NCBI GenBank assembly: GCA_036825155.1
Contig: DAISYU010000002.1
Location: 1-64,000 of the forward strand
From: DSAD01 sp036825155
Lineage (GTDB): Bacteria > Desulfobacterota > Desulfomonilia > UBA1062
DNA length: 64,000 bases
Direction of reading: 5' to 3'
A program made the position numbers and the translations under genes. Below the pieces are notes generated by a model. The model saw only the letters and a list, made by a program, of their open reading frames with translations, was not told the origin of the DNA and searched no databases. Of the stretch, positions 1-8,466 are shown one piece after another. How positions within the stretch are numbered: the stretch's first letter is position 1; the number at the start of each line of letters is the position of its first letter.

Positions 1-55
1 CCGGACAAGAATGATTGTGGCACATCCATTCATAATATTATATGAGTAGGTGCGT

Positions 56-1477
56 ATGCTTTTTAATTCATTTGCCTATATCTTTGTATTGTTGCCTGTT
101 GCTGTGTCAGGGTACTTCCTTCTCAGTCGAGGCAGACGTTCGACCTCATCCAGGTACCTGCTCGTTGCGGTTTCCCTGATCTTCTATATCTACGGCGGGC
201 TGCATTATCTCCCGATCCTGCTCGTTTCCATCCTGGTCAACTATGGAATAGGCCGGGGTATCCTGCGGTATGGTGAAACAGGCGTGGCAGGGGCTGCCAG
301 AGGACTGCTCACCTGCGGGATCATCCTCAATGTTCTTTTCCTCGGGGTATTCAAGTATGCGGATTTCTTCATTGCAAACATCAATGTTCTCGTGCACTCG
401 GGCATAGCCCCGCTGAAGCTCATCATGCCGCTGGCCATCAGTTTCTATACCTTCCAGCAGATAGCCTACCTCGTCGACTGTTACCGGGGAGATGCCCACA
501 AGAGCTCCCTTATGGACTACTGCCTTTTTGTGACCTTCTTCCCGCAGATGATCGCAGGTCCTATCCTTCGTCAGCGTGAAATGATGCCGCAGTTCGAACA
601 GGCCGCACAGACCAGGGTGGAGTATCGAAACCTCAGTCTCGGCCTCACGATATTCTCGCTGGGTCTGGTCAAACGGGTGGTGATTGCAGACACCTTCGGT
701 CTCTGGGCTGATGCGGGATTTACTGCAGGGGCATCCTACACGTTTATCGAGGCGTGGATCACCTCATTGAGCTATACCTTTCAGATCTATTTCGACTTCA
801 GCGGGTATACGGACATGGCTATCGGTTCAGCATACTTTTTCAACATCAAACTCCCGTTCAATTTCGATTCTCCTTATAAGGCACTGAACATACAGGATTT
901 CTGGAGAAGGTGGCATATCACTCTGTCGAGATTTCTCAGGGACTACATTTACATCCCTTTGGGAGGGAACAGAAGAGGCGAGGCCAGGATATACAGTAAT
1001 ATCCTCATCACGTTCCTCATCGGCGGGATATGGCACGGGGCCGGATGGACCTTTGTCCTGTGGGGGGCACTGCACGGTCTTGCCAGTGTGATCCACCGGA
1101 TCTGGCACAAGTGGGGAATAAGGCTCCCCAAGCTCCTTGCAGGATTCATCACCTTCAATTTCATCAATATCGCGTGGGTATTTTTCAGGGCGGAAAGTAT
1201 TCGGGATGCCCTTCATGTTCTGGGAGCGATGTTCGGGCTGACTGCTTTTTCGGGCGGTTTGCTGTTCGAGAATATCAGCGGGAAACAGCAGAACTTCAGC
1301 TGGCTGATCCTTGTTATCTCAGTGGTGACGGTGTTCTGTATGAAGAACACCAACAGCATCCCTGAGCGTTTCCAGCCGACCAGGTGGCGGCTGGCATATC
1401 AGGTGGCCCTCATCCTGTTGGGGCTGTTGTTTCTGAATTCCATGATGCCAAGGGAGTTTATCTATTTTGACTTTTAA
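56..1477 (+). CDS. MBOAT family O-acyltransferase (AlgI/DltB-like)
   Basis: This is a polytopic membrane O-acyltransferase that would move acyl (probably acetyl) groups across the membrane onto an extracellular polymer. The 473-residue protein has many hydrophobic segments, the family block RRWHITLSRFLRDY, and two conserved histidines, H327 in GGIWHGAGW and H340 in GALHG, matching the AlgI active-site region. I chose the ATG at 56 over the GTG at 50 because MLFNSF is the usual family N-terminus and AGTAGG sits just upstream. The stop overlaps the next gene by 11 bp. That gene encodes an SGNH-like partner, the usual pairing for alginate, cellulose or teichoic acid acylation. The polymer modified is unknown; no alginate genes are present here. 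Confidence 0.9.
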   Translation: MLFNSFAYIFVLLPVAVSGYFLLSRGRRSTSSRYLLVAVSLIFYIYGGLHYLPILLVSILVNYGIGRGILRYGETGVAGAARGLLTCGIILNVLFLGVFKYADFFIANINVLVHSGIAPLKLIMPLAISFYTFQQIAYLVDCYRGDAHKSSLMDYCLFVTFFPQMIAGPILRQREMMPQFEQAAQTRVEYRNLSLGLTIFSLGLVKRVVIADTFGLWADAGFTAGASYTFIEAWITSLSYTFQIYFDFSGYTDMAIGSAYFFNIKLPFNFDSPYKALNIQDFWRRWHITLSRFLRDYIYIPLGGNRRGEARIYSNILITFLIGGIWHGAGWTFVLWGALHGLASVIHRIWHKWGIRLPKLLAGFITFNFINIAWVFFRAESIRDALHVLGAMFGLTAFSGGLLFENISGKQQNFSWLILVISVVTVFCMKNTNSIPERFQPTRWRLAYQVALILLGLLFLNSMMPREFIYFDF

Positions 1478-2387
1478 AGCGTTCTTCATCAGATCCATCG
1501 TATTGACACTGAGCATTGTCGTGCTTGTGGTGTCGTTCAATGTCTGCATGAACGAGTACGGGTTGTTCGGGGACGTAAGCGGGAAAAGCATTAAGATCTA
1601 TGGCAATGAGCGTACTTCGAAGTACCTGCTGTCTTTCAACTATATCCCGGCTAACTTTGACGGGCTGCTCATCGGGTCTTCCGTATCGGACAATATCGAT
1701 TCCAAAGAGTTCGTAGGATGCAGGTTCTACAACGCTTCCATCAACGGGACAACCGTTGCGGAACTGAAGATCCTTGTGGACAATGTGCTGGCAAAAGGTG
1801 ATCTGAAGTGCGTGATCTTGAGCCTGTACCCGATCCTGACGGAAAGTGATGAGAAGAGGACCACCCGTATGGTTCCGCGGGAATACTGGGGGTCTCTGGG
1901 CTCGATAAACACCCTGGACTTCTATCGGCGCAAGATTCTGATCAACATGGGCAAAATGTACGATTACTTCGATGAGTACGGCCGATATGACTACAATCTG
2001 AGGAAGGCCGGACGCGATTCGAAGAGACTCATCCAAAAAGAGGCGGAAAGGATGAGCCCGAACGAGCCCATAGGGATCAATGACAGGGCCTATGCAGATC
2101 TGGATTCGCTGCTGAAGGCGATCCGGGCATCAGGGATAAAGATTTTTGCCTATTACCACCCGATCCCCCAGGAATATTTTGTCATGTATGAACAGAGCTA
2201 CCGCACGTATAAGGAGAAGCTCAATGCCCTCTTTGAGACACCTGATGTCGTGTGGGATTACAATACCGCTGATTTTCTCGATTTCAGGAGAGACCACACG
2301 AATTATTGCGACCATGTACACCTGAGCAGGAAGGGGATCGAATTTATTACCCGGGATATCAATAGAAAGCTCGCCTCACAATTATGA
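1467..2387 (+). CDS. Membrane-anchored SGNH-like partner of the MBOAT protein
   Basis: Probable periplasmic acyltransfer or esterase partner of the upstream MBOAT protein, comparable in role to AlgJ/AlgX or DltD. One N-terminal membrane segment (about residues 8-25) anchors a soluble domain. A GSS motif at residues 70-72 (LLIGSSVSDN) would supply the nucleophilic serine, and D282-x2-H285 (DHVH) near the C-terminus fits the SGNH Asp/His pair. The start is a TTG at 1467 inside the MBOAT stop region, preceded by AGGGAG; the next in-frame Met lies after the membrane anchor. Assignment to a named subfamily is not possible by eye, but motif order and coupling to the MBOAT gene make the role likely. 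Confidence 0.75.
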   Translation: MTFKAFFIRSIVLTLSIVVLVVSFNVCMNEYGLFGDVSGKSIKIYGNERTSKYLLSFNYIPANFDGLLIGSSVSDNIDSKEFVGCRFYNASINGTTVAELKILVDNVLAKGDLKCVILSLYPILTESDEKRTTRMVPREYWGSLGSINTLDFYRRKILINMGKMYDYFDEYGRYDYNLRKAGRDSKRLIQKEAERMSPNEPIGINDRAYADLDSLLKAIRASGIKIFAYYHPIPQEYFVMYEQSYRTYKEKLNALFETPDVVWDYNTADFLDFRRDHTNYCDHVHLSRKGIEFITRDINRKLASQL

Positions 2388-2408
2388 GGTATTCTTTCCC
2401 CGTACGTA

Positions 2409-3368
2409 CTATCTTTTCATGAGCACGTTCTTCATGAAAAAGGCCTTGATGCTGCGTGCAAACCTGTCCGTTGTCCTGTCCATACCGCTTTCCTTCGGAG
2501 ACTTCGTGCCGAACACCCGGTGAGTAATGGTGGCGTGGGGATCGGATGTATCAAAACACACTGCATGCAGGTGCCTGAAATGGTGGCCCGGATTGATGGA
2601 AAGAGTTCTGCCCAGGGTGGTCTTGTATATTCCTGACATGTATGGGGACTCGTGAATATGGCCGTGCAGGCTCACCATTGGCTGCTGCGAAGCGATATAT
2701 TCCGCAATGGAGCGTGAACCGATGGGTTTGCCGTCATGGAGTGTGTCGAGTCCGGTACCGAACGGCGGGCAGTGGAAGATGCAGATGGTATTGTTCGGAT
2801 CTTCAAGACAGAGCCCTGAGAGATCTTCAGCAATACTCGGGTTATGAAGGGCGTATGCCCCTTCGTCGCTCAGCGTTATCCCGTTACTGGTACTGATGAG
2901 AGGATACCTGCTGGAAACATAACGGCTGTCCCTGGTGTCCCTGCGCACGTAGTCTTTTACCCAGAATGGCGAATCCGTTACACAGCCGTAGCCCATGAAG
3001 GTGATGCCGTCAAAGCTTTCTATACGGGCATGCATGCACCGGGCAGACGGCAGGGACTGAATGAGGCGGCCTACTGCGGTCTTCCAGTCGTGGTTTCCCG
3101 GCACGTAGAGTATCCTGATATCAGGGTGTTCCTCCATGAATGCACCAAGCACAGGAACCAGATACGAATCGATGAAAGCGAGCTGGACAGTGAGGCTCTC
3201 ATTGAAATCAGCCCCGCCGGAGATGAGCTTTATGGGTGCTGCAAGACGGGTAGGGAGCAAGTCACCGCCGATCAGAATGCACTCGCAGCTGTTCTCCAGG
3301 GCGTATCTGAGCATCTCATCATAGAGATCTTTCCTGCCATGCAGGTCGCATGAGAACAGTATCTTCAT
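2409..3368 (-). CDS. Calcineurin-like metallophosphoesterase
   Basis: A 319-residue two-metal phosphoesterase. The metal ligands appear in family order: D8 and H10 (CDLHG), D36 (GGDLLP), N92-H93-D94 (GNHDW), a histidine in IFHCPP, and HGHIH near residue 240. The substrate is unknown; these folds hydrolyse nucleotides, phosphoproteins or phospholipids. There is no signal peptide, so it is cytoplasmic. It ends 21 bp from the convergent SGNH gene and stands alone on its strand, facing away from the acyltransferase gene to its right. Confidence 0.87.
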   Translation of the reverse strand: MKILFSCDLHGRKDLYDEMLRYALENSCECILIGGDLLPTRLAAPIKLISGGADFNESLTVQLAFIDSYLVPVLGAFMEEHPDIRILYVPGNHDWKTAVGRLIQSLPSARCMHARIESFDGITFMGYGCVTDSPFWVKDYVRRDTRDSRYVSSRYPLISTSNGITLSDEGAYALHNPSIAEDLSGLCLEDPNNTICIFHCPPFGTGLDTLHDGKPIGSRSIAEYIASQQPMVSLHGHIHESPYMSGIYKTTLGRTLSINPGHHFRHLHAVCFDTSDPHATITHRVFGTKSPKESGMDRTTDRFARSIKAFFMKNVLMKR

Positions 3369-3432
3369 AGTTTTACAAATCTTTTACCTTTTCATAATTG
3401 TGCTGCAACTCTGAGTATTATATACGAAAATC

Positions 3433-4164
3433 ATGATAATAGATACGGCGATGGCCTTCTGGACCATCCTCACCACGACAATCTACACCATCATCATCGG
3501 CATCCCGCTTATTATCACCGCTTTTTTCAGCAAGTCAGGAAAGATCCCCTATATCATGGGCAAGAGCTGGGCATGGCTCATCATGAAGACCAACCGGGTG
3601 AAGATCCAGATAGAGGGGTTTGAAAAGATATTGAAAACCCGTTCATACGTGTTCATTTCCAACCATTCCAGCAACCTCGACCCGCCTGCTGTAGCACTGG
3701 CCCTCAAGAATCAGCTGAGGTTCGTGGGCAAGAAATCCCTGGGAAACATCCCCATCTTCGGATGGGCGGTCCACCTTGCCAGGATGATCCTCATTGACCG
3801 CAGCGACAGTACTGCCGCCAGAGATACACTGAACAAGGCAATATCGGACCTGAAGGACGGGATCAGTGCCTGCTTCTTTGCCGAAGGGACCAGAAGCATG
3901 GACGGCAGGCTCCAGAAATTCAAGAAAGGCGGGATCATGCTCGCGCTCAAGGCACGGCTGCCGATTGTGCCCATAACCGTTATCGATACCCACAAGCTTC
4001 TGCCCAAGAATTGCCTGCGTATCAGGTCCGGAGTGGTCAGGATCATTGTAGGCGACCCCATCGACATATCGGCGTATTCCGAAAAGGACAGGGATATCCT
4101 CCTCGACAAGGTACGGGAGGTCATCAGGGGTAATCTCCAGAGGCTCTCCCAGGCATACACATGA
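3433..4164 (+). CDS. plsC: 1-acyl-sn-glycerol-3-phosphate acyltransferase family
   Basis: Membrane-associated acyltransferase that would add the second acyl chain in phosphatidic acid synthesis. The 243-residue length is typical. The catalytic H-x4-D motif is N77-H78-S-S-N-L-D83, and the second family block FAEGTRS is at about residues 146-152. A hydrophobic N-terminus (residues 8-32) provides membrane association. It is monocistronic, divergent from the phosphoesterase and followed by a repeat-bearing spacer. PlsC is the best name, but a lyso-ornithine-lipid or other O-acyltransferase of the same fold cannot be excluded. Confidence 0.85.
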   Translation: MIIDTAMAFWTILTTTIYTIIIGIPLIITAFFSKSGKIPYIMGKSWAWLIMKTNRVKIQIEGFEKILKTRSYVFISNHSSNLDPPAVALALKNQLRFVGKKSLGNIPIFGWAVHLARMILIDRSDSTAARDTLNKAISDLKDGISACFFAEGTRSMDGRLQKFKKGGIMLALKARLPIVPITVIDTHKLLPKNCLRIRSGVVRIIVGDPIDISAYSEKDRDILLDKVREVIRGNLQRLSQAYT

Positions 4165-4176
4165 TATAATGGCGTC

Positions 4177-4250
4177 CTGGAGTAGTGGAGTGGTGGATAC
4201 AGGTGCTCGTAAGGGCTGAAGGTGCCCTGAAAGAAATCTCCTTGGGGTGC
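4177..4250. repeat. Dispersed repeats in the plsC-flavodoxin spacer
   Basis: Two repeat elements also found elsewhere in the window. Positions 4177-4196 carry a CTGGAGTAGTGGAGTGG stretch, a relative of the CTCCA-rich arrays near 6855, 7117 and 60535. Positions 4211-4250 carry GGTGCCCTGAAA...CTCCTTGGGGTGC, a diverged copy of the element at 16601-16653 and 60146-60190. The spacer (4165-4429) also has a 19-codon open frame at 4357-4416 behind a GGAGG, of doubtful meaning. Confidence 0.75.
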
Positions 4251-4429
4251 TGAGAGGATCTGAATCTGCCCCAGGCAGATGAGCTTCCTGACATCCGGCT
4301 GATTTTCTGATACATATCTTAACGGTACCACTCACATCATTATCATGGAGGCCGCAATGAATACGGCAAGGAAAGTCATAGATCTCAACCAAATCGTAAG
4401 ATTTAATAAAATGTGAAAGATATGACGAT

Positions 4430-4885
4430 ATGACTACAATACTTGTTATCTACCATTCACAGGGAGGAAACAATAAGGTCATGGCCGAAGCGGTGGCACA
4501 AGGGGCAAGGGCGATCGAGGACGTCGAAGTGATCCTCAAGGATGCCCTGGACGCGACTCTGGACGATCTCATCGAATGCGACGGGCTTATCATAGGATCT
4601 CCCGAGTACTTCGGCTATATGTCAGGTGCGACAAAGGATTTCTTTGACCGCACTTATGAAGCGGCACGGGGCAGCGTCTTCAGAAAGCCCTACAGCGTAT
4701 TCGTAAATGCAGGCAATGACGGCACAGGTGCACTCAGGAGCATCGAGAGGATCTGTCTCGGATATCAATTCAAAAAGGTCTATGAGCCCATTGTGAAACC
4801 CGGCGAGATTACCCGGGAGACCCTCGATGCATGCAGGGAAATGGGCCAGACCATAGCAGCAGGATGCAGTGCAGGTATTTATTGA
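4430..4885 (+). CDS. Flavodoxin-like FMN protein
   Basis: Small cytoplasmic electron-transfer or quinone-reductase-like flavoprotein of 151 residues. The N-terminal phosphate-binding loop YHSQGGNNKVMA (residues 8-19) follows strand beta1, and GSPEYFGYMSGATKDFFDR (about 56-74) is the loop that packs against the flavin ring in WrbA and flavodoxins. It lies 24 bp before the CoA-transferase/GNAT gene and may be cotranscribed. Flavodoxin versus NAD(P)H:quinone reductase cannot be decided from sequence alone. There is no clear Shine-Dalgarno sequence before the ATG. Confidence 0.82.
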   Translation: MTTILVIYHSQGGNNKVMAEAVAQGARAIEDVEVILKDALDATLDDLIECDGLIIGSPEYFGYMSGATKDFFDRTYEAARGSVFRKPYSVFVNAGNDGTGALRSIERICLGYQFKKVYEPIVKPGEITRETLDACREMGQTIAAGCSAGIY

Positions 4886-4909
4886 TGAGATCTTGGAGGT
4901 TATCGGCTT

Positions 4910-6793
4910 GTGGACAAAGGAGTATGCTTAGAGGCTCATGGCTCCTGGCCTGAGGAGTATTCCCGCAAGAAGGTCCCGGCACGAAAGATACTCGAATGCA
5001 TCAGAGCGGGTTCCAGTGTTTTTGTGGAATCAGGCTGTGGGGAACCGCAGCACCTGGTGAAATCGCTCATCTTTGAAAACAAGAACCTTACAGATGTCCA
5101 GGTGTTTACGTCTGTTCCGCTGCGTTCCTATTCAGATTACGGCGGGGAGTTCGGATCACGGTTCCGCATAAAGTCCTTTTTCATCTCTCCAGGTATGACA
5201 AATGCCTTTGCCCAGGGTAATGCAGATCATATGCCCCTGTGCACGAGCGGCATGACTAAGCTGTTCAGCGAAGAATATATCAAGGTAAACACCATCCTGA
5301 TTCAGCTCAGCCCACCTGACGAAAACGGATACATGAGCCTCGGGGTCATGGTGGATATCATCAAGGCCATCATGTACAAGGCGGATACGGTGATCGCCCA
5401 GGTCAACGCATTCATGCCCAGGACATGCGGCGACAGCATGATCCATGTTGACGATGTTGACTATATCGTGGAACACGACGAACCTCTGGTCAGCTACAGC
5501 CCTGAGGAGACGGATCCTGAGATACTCATGGTAGGGGCCAATGTGGCCGGGCTCATTGAAGACGGTTCGACTCTTCAGGTGGGATTCGGCAGGATCCCTG
5601 ATGCAGCGCTGATGAACCTGTCAGGAAAAAGGGATATCTCGGTTCACTCGGAGATCATCACGGACACCATTGTAGACCTCGTACATGCAGGTGTTGTGGA
5701 AGGAAATGGCAAGAGTGCAAACAATGGGGCAATAACAGCCAGTCTGTGTATCGGCACCGAAAAAATCTTTGAATTTGTACGATCCAATCCCATGGTGGAG
5801 CTGAAAGACCTGTCATGTACCGGTAATCTCTCGGCGATCCTCTCTCATGACAGGTTCGTCGCCATAAACGGTGCCATGGAGATCGATCTCACCGGGCAAT
5901 CATGCGTGGGTCTTGGTGAGTATATGGGATACTTCGGTGCACTTGGACATTCCACCTTCAACCGGACCGCCATGTTTACCACTGGAGGAAAGGGGATCAT
6001 TGCCTTGCGCTCCACATCCAGAGACGGCAGGTATTCGAGGATTGTCCCGGAATTCACCGACAGCAGGATCGGGATCATCACGACCCAGTCGGACATCCAT
6101 TACGTGGTCACGGAATACGGACATGTGAACCTGTTCGGGAAATCCATACGTGAACGTGCCCTGGCACTGATTACAATCGCTCACCCAAAATTTAGGGCAT
6201 GGCTCCTGGAAGAGGCAAAGCGTATGAACTATGTGTACGCCGACCAGCAGCTCCCTCCGGAAGACTCTCGGTATCCCGCCCAGTATGAGGTAACACGGGA
6301 GTTCTGCGGTGAAGATTTCCTGATCCGCCCCATAAAGGTGACAGACGAGCGGGCAATTCAGAACCTGTTTTATTCCCTGAGCACACATGATAAATTCCAG
6401 CGGTTCCTCATGCATGTCACGGCTCTCCACCACAAGCAGGCTCAGGATCTGGTGAATGTAAATTATAAAGATTCAATGGCGCTTGTCGTCCTTGCAGGTA
6501 AAGTCGAGCAGGAACATATCGCCGCCGTTGCCCATATTGCCAGGGAGGACTCAAGCGGCACGAGGAAAATCTGTGAGTTTGCGGCCATGGTGGACCCCGC
6601 ATGGCAAAACAAGGGTATCGGAACATATCTCCTGAAATGCATGATGGCTGTCGGCAAAGACCTGGGATTCGACAGCATGCGTGCCTATATCTGGGAGGAC
6701 AATGTCCAGATGCTCAGTGCTTTTGAAAAGACCGGACGCGGGATGACCCAGGAGCTCGAATGCCATGTTTACAAGGTGCGTATGGATATATGA
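4910..6793 (+). CDS. Acetyl-CoA hydrolase/transferase fused to a GNAT acetyltransferase
   Basis: A 627-residue two-domain protein. Residues about 20-450 form a class I CoA-transferase of the acetyl-CoA hydrolase/4-hydroxybutyrate CoA-transferase type, with the likely catalytic glutamate at E248 (VHSEIITD) and the late block TEYGHVNLFGKS. Residues about 475-625 form a GNAT domain, with the acetyl-CoA loop region PAWQNKGIGTYLL. The GTG start at 4910 is supported by GGAGGT nine bases upstream. The transferase moves CoA between short acids. By analogy with other CoA enzymes, the GNAT part might acetylate protein lysines or sense acetyl-CoA, but its target is unknown. Partner genes are not visible beyond the flavodoxin upstream. 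Confidence 0.88.
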   Translation: MDKGVCLEAHGSWPEEYSRKKVPARKILECIRAGSSVFVESGCGEPQHLVKSLIFENKNLTDVQVFTSVPLRSYSDYGGEFGSRFRIKSFFISPGMTNAFAQGNADHMPLCTSGMTKLFSEEYIKVNTILIQLSPPDENGYMSLGVMVDIIKAIMYKADTVIAQVNAFMPRTCGDSMIHVDDVDYIVEHDEPLVSYSPEETDPEILMVGANVAGLIEDGSTLQVGFGRIPDAALMNLSGKRDISVHSEIITDTIVDLVHAGVVEGNGKSANNGAITASLCIGTEKIFEFVRSNPMVELKDLSCTGNLSAILSHDRFVAINGAMEIDLTGQSCVGLGEYMGYFGALGHSTFNRTAMFTTGGKGIIALRSTSRDGRYSRIVPEFTDSRIGIITTQSDIHYVVTEYGHVNLFGKSIRERALALITIAHPKFRAWLLEEAKRMNYVYADQQLPPEDSRYPAQYEVTREFCGEDFLIRPIKVTDERAIQNLFYSLSTHDKFQRFLMHVTALHHKQAQDLVNVNYKDSMALVVLAGKVEQEHIAAVAHIAREDSSGTRKICEFAAMVDPAWQNKGIGTYLLKCMMAVGKDLGFDSMRAYIWEDNVQMLSAFEKTGRGMTQELECHVYKVRMDI

Positions 6794-7170
6794 TATACGG
6801 CAAACCATATTCTTGAGGTTCTGATCATAACCGACAGATCACCATATACCATATCTGGAGTATTGGAGTACTGGACTTAAGGGTAAGGGGTAAATTGTTA
6901 TTGGGTTAATGTTGAAGCATTCAGGAACTTTTCATACGGTTCATTCCTCGTAATGAATCCGCTATCAAACTTTCTTGCGTGGTCAGTGGTTTAATACTCA
7001 CTCAATAAAATCTTTTCTTCTGAATTCTGACTCCCGGAGTCTAAATACTGCTTTGAGTTCAATTCAACCTAAAACTTAAAACCTAACACCTTGAACCTTG
7101 GTTTTTTATCCACCACTCCAGTACTCCAATACTCCAACTCTTTATCCTGTCACGAATCCCTTGACCCTTA
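6794..7170. repeat. Intergenic spacer with inverted CTCCA-type repeats
   Basis: No coding potential is seen. CTGGAGTATTGGAGTACTGGA at 6855-6875 recurs in inverted orientation as TCCAGTACTCCAATACTCC at 7117-7135. The flanks TTAAGGGTAAGG (about 6877) and CCCTTGACCCTTAA (about 7157) also mirror each other, so the spacer is bounded by an inverted repeat pair about 240 bp apart. A short GACTCC-C-GGAGTC palindrome is at 7029-7041. Confidence 0.7.
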
Positions 7171-8466
7171 ATGCATAGCGTACTAAAGATCATGACCATG
7201 CTTGATCTGTTCCTGGACATACTCAAGGGCCCGTGTTCGCTGAACAGGGGGGATTCCGTACTCGTATGCTGTTCAGGCGGAGTGGATTCCATGGTCCTGC
7301 TGGATCTCATGGACAAGGCTGCCCGTCCTATGGGGTTGCGGATCGGTGTTGTGCACATTGATCATGGCATCAGGGGTGATGAGTCACACCATGATGCACG
7401 GTTTGTCATCGAGCAGTGTGAACGCATGCACATAGACTCCTATGTGTATGAACTTGACATAAGCCCCGAGACCCCGAACCTGGAGGAAGAGGCCCGCATC
7501 AGGCGCTATGAAGCCATCATGAAATGCGCTCGGGAGCATGGTTACACCTTTGTCGCCACCGGGCACACCATGGATGATCAGGCAGAGACAATTATCTACC
7601 GGTTTATTCGCGGCAGCGGCATACGAGGACTGGCCGGCATGGATTATACCACCAAAGATGGGCTGCTGAGGCCGTTACTGGGCTTTTCCCGCAGAGAGAT
7701 AGAGCACTATGCCGCTGCAGGCGGCATAAGCCATGTGAACGACCGCACGAATGAAGATACAAAGCTCGTGAGAAACCGTATCCGTCATGAACTGCTGCCG
7801 CTCATGAGAAAAATAAACCCGTCTGTGGTCAATGCCGTCTCACGCCTGTCCGATATCGCCCGGGAAGAGGGCAATGCCCTGGCTGACCTGGCACAATCCC
7901 TTGAGGAACGCGCTGTTGTATTCAATTGGGACCTTGTTCGTGCTTATAAATCAGACATTCTCCTTGATGCCGGGGAGGCTCTGGCCAGACGACTCATCAT
8001 TGCAGTGCTGACTGATATGCTCGGTGAGCCCAGAGGTGTGGATGCGATCCAGATTCAGGGCATCATGGATGTGCTCACAGGCTTAAAACGAGCTCATACA
8101 ATAAAGAGACGCGTTCATGCAGAACTGGACGACAACATGCTGGTTTTTTCAACCACGCTCAAAGGACCTTTTTTTGATGTTGCTGTCGAGGGCCCGGGGA
8201 TCCATACCCTCGAAGGTATCAACCAGAAGATAGAGATCCGTGTCCCAAGACAGGATCTGCCGCTCCTGAGGGTCCGTTCTTACATTCCGGGCGACCGTAT
8301 TGGTACGAAAAAGGTGAGCAGGATCCTGTCCGAAGGCGGGGTAGCAAGGACTTTACGTGTCTTCTGGCCCGTCGTGCTCTTAAAAGACGAGGTGGTCTGT
8401 GTTGCCGGCATGAAAGGCAGCTGCCGGGACATGGATATACAAACCGAATTCCCCTATCATGAATAA
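7171..8466 (+). CDS. tilS: tRNA(Ile)-lysidine synthetase
   Basis: Converts C34 of the CAU-anticodon isoleucine tRNA to lysidine so that it reads AUA and is charged with Ile; cytoplasmic and essential in most bacteria. The PP-loop SGGVDS is at residues 35-40, followed by HIDHGIRGDES and ATGHTMDDQAET, both typical of TilS, and a C-terminal substrate-binding region to residue 431. The start is uncertain: ATGs at 7171, 7192 and 7198 are all possible, none has a good Shine-Dalgarno, and 7198 gives the most family-like N-terminus. It overlaps mfd by 8 bp. Confidence 0.93.
   Translation: MHSVLKIMTMLDLFLDILKGPCSLNRGDSVLVCCSGGVDSMVLLDLMDKAARPMGLRIGVVHIDHGIRGDESHHDARFVIEQCERMHIDSYVYELDISPETPNLEEEARIRRYEAIMKCAREHGYTFVATGHTMDDQAETIIYRFIRGSGIRGLAGMDYTTKDGLLRPLLGFSRREIEHYAAAGGISHVNDRTNEDTKLVRNRIRHELLPLMRKINPSVVNAVSRLSDIAREEGNALADLAQSLEERAVVFNWDLVRAYKSDILLDAGEALARRLIIAVLTDMLGEPRGVDAIQIQGIMDVLTGLKRAHTIKRRVHAELDDNMLVFSTTLKGPFFDVAVEGPGIHTLEGINQKIEIRVPRQDLPLLRVRSYIPGDRIGTKKVSRILSEGGVARTLRVFWPVVLLKDEVVCVAGMKGSCRDMDIQTEFPYHE

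Noticed and set aside
3643..4392. 249-codon minus-strand open frame opposite plsC
   Set aside because: plsC has full catalytic motifs in the other strand; the antisense frame matches nothing and is a codon-bias shadow.
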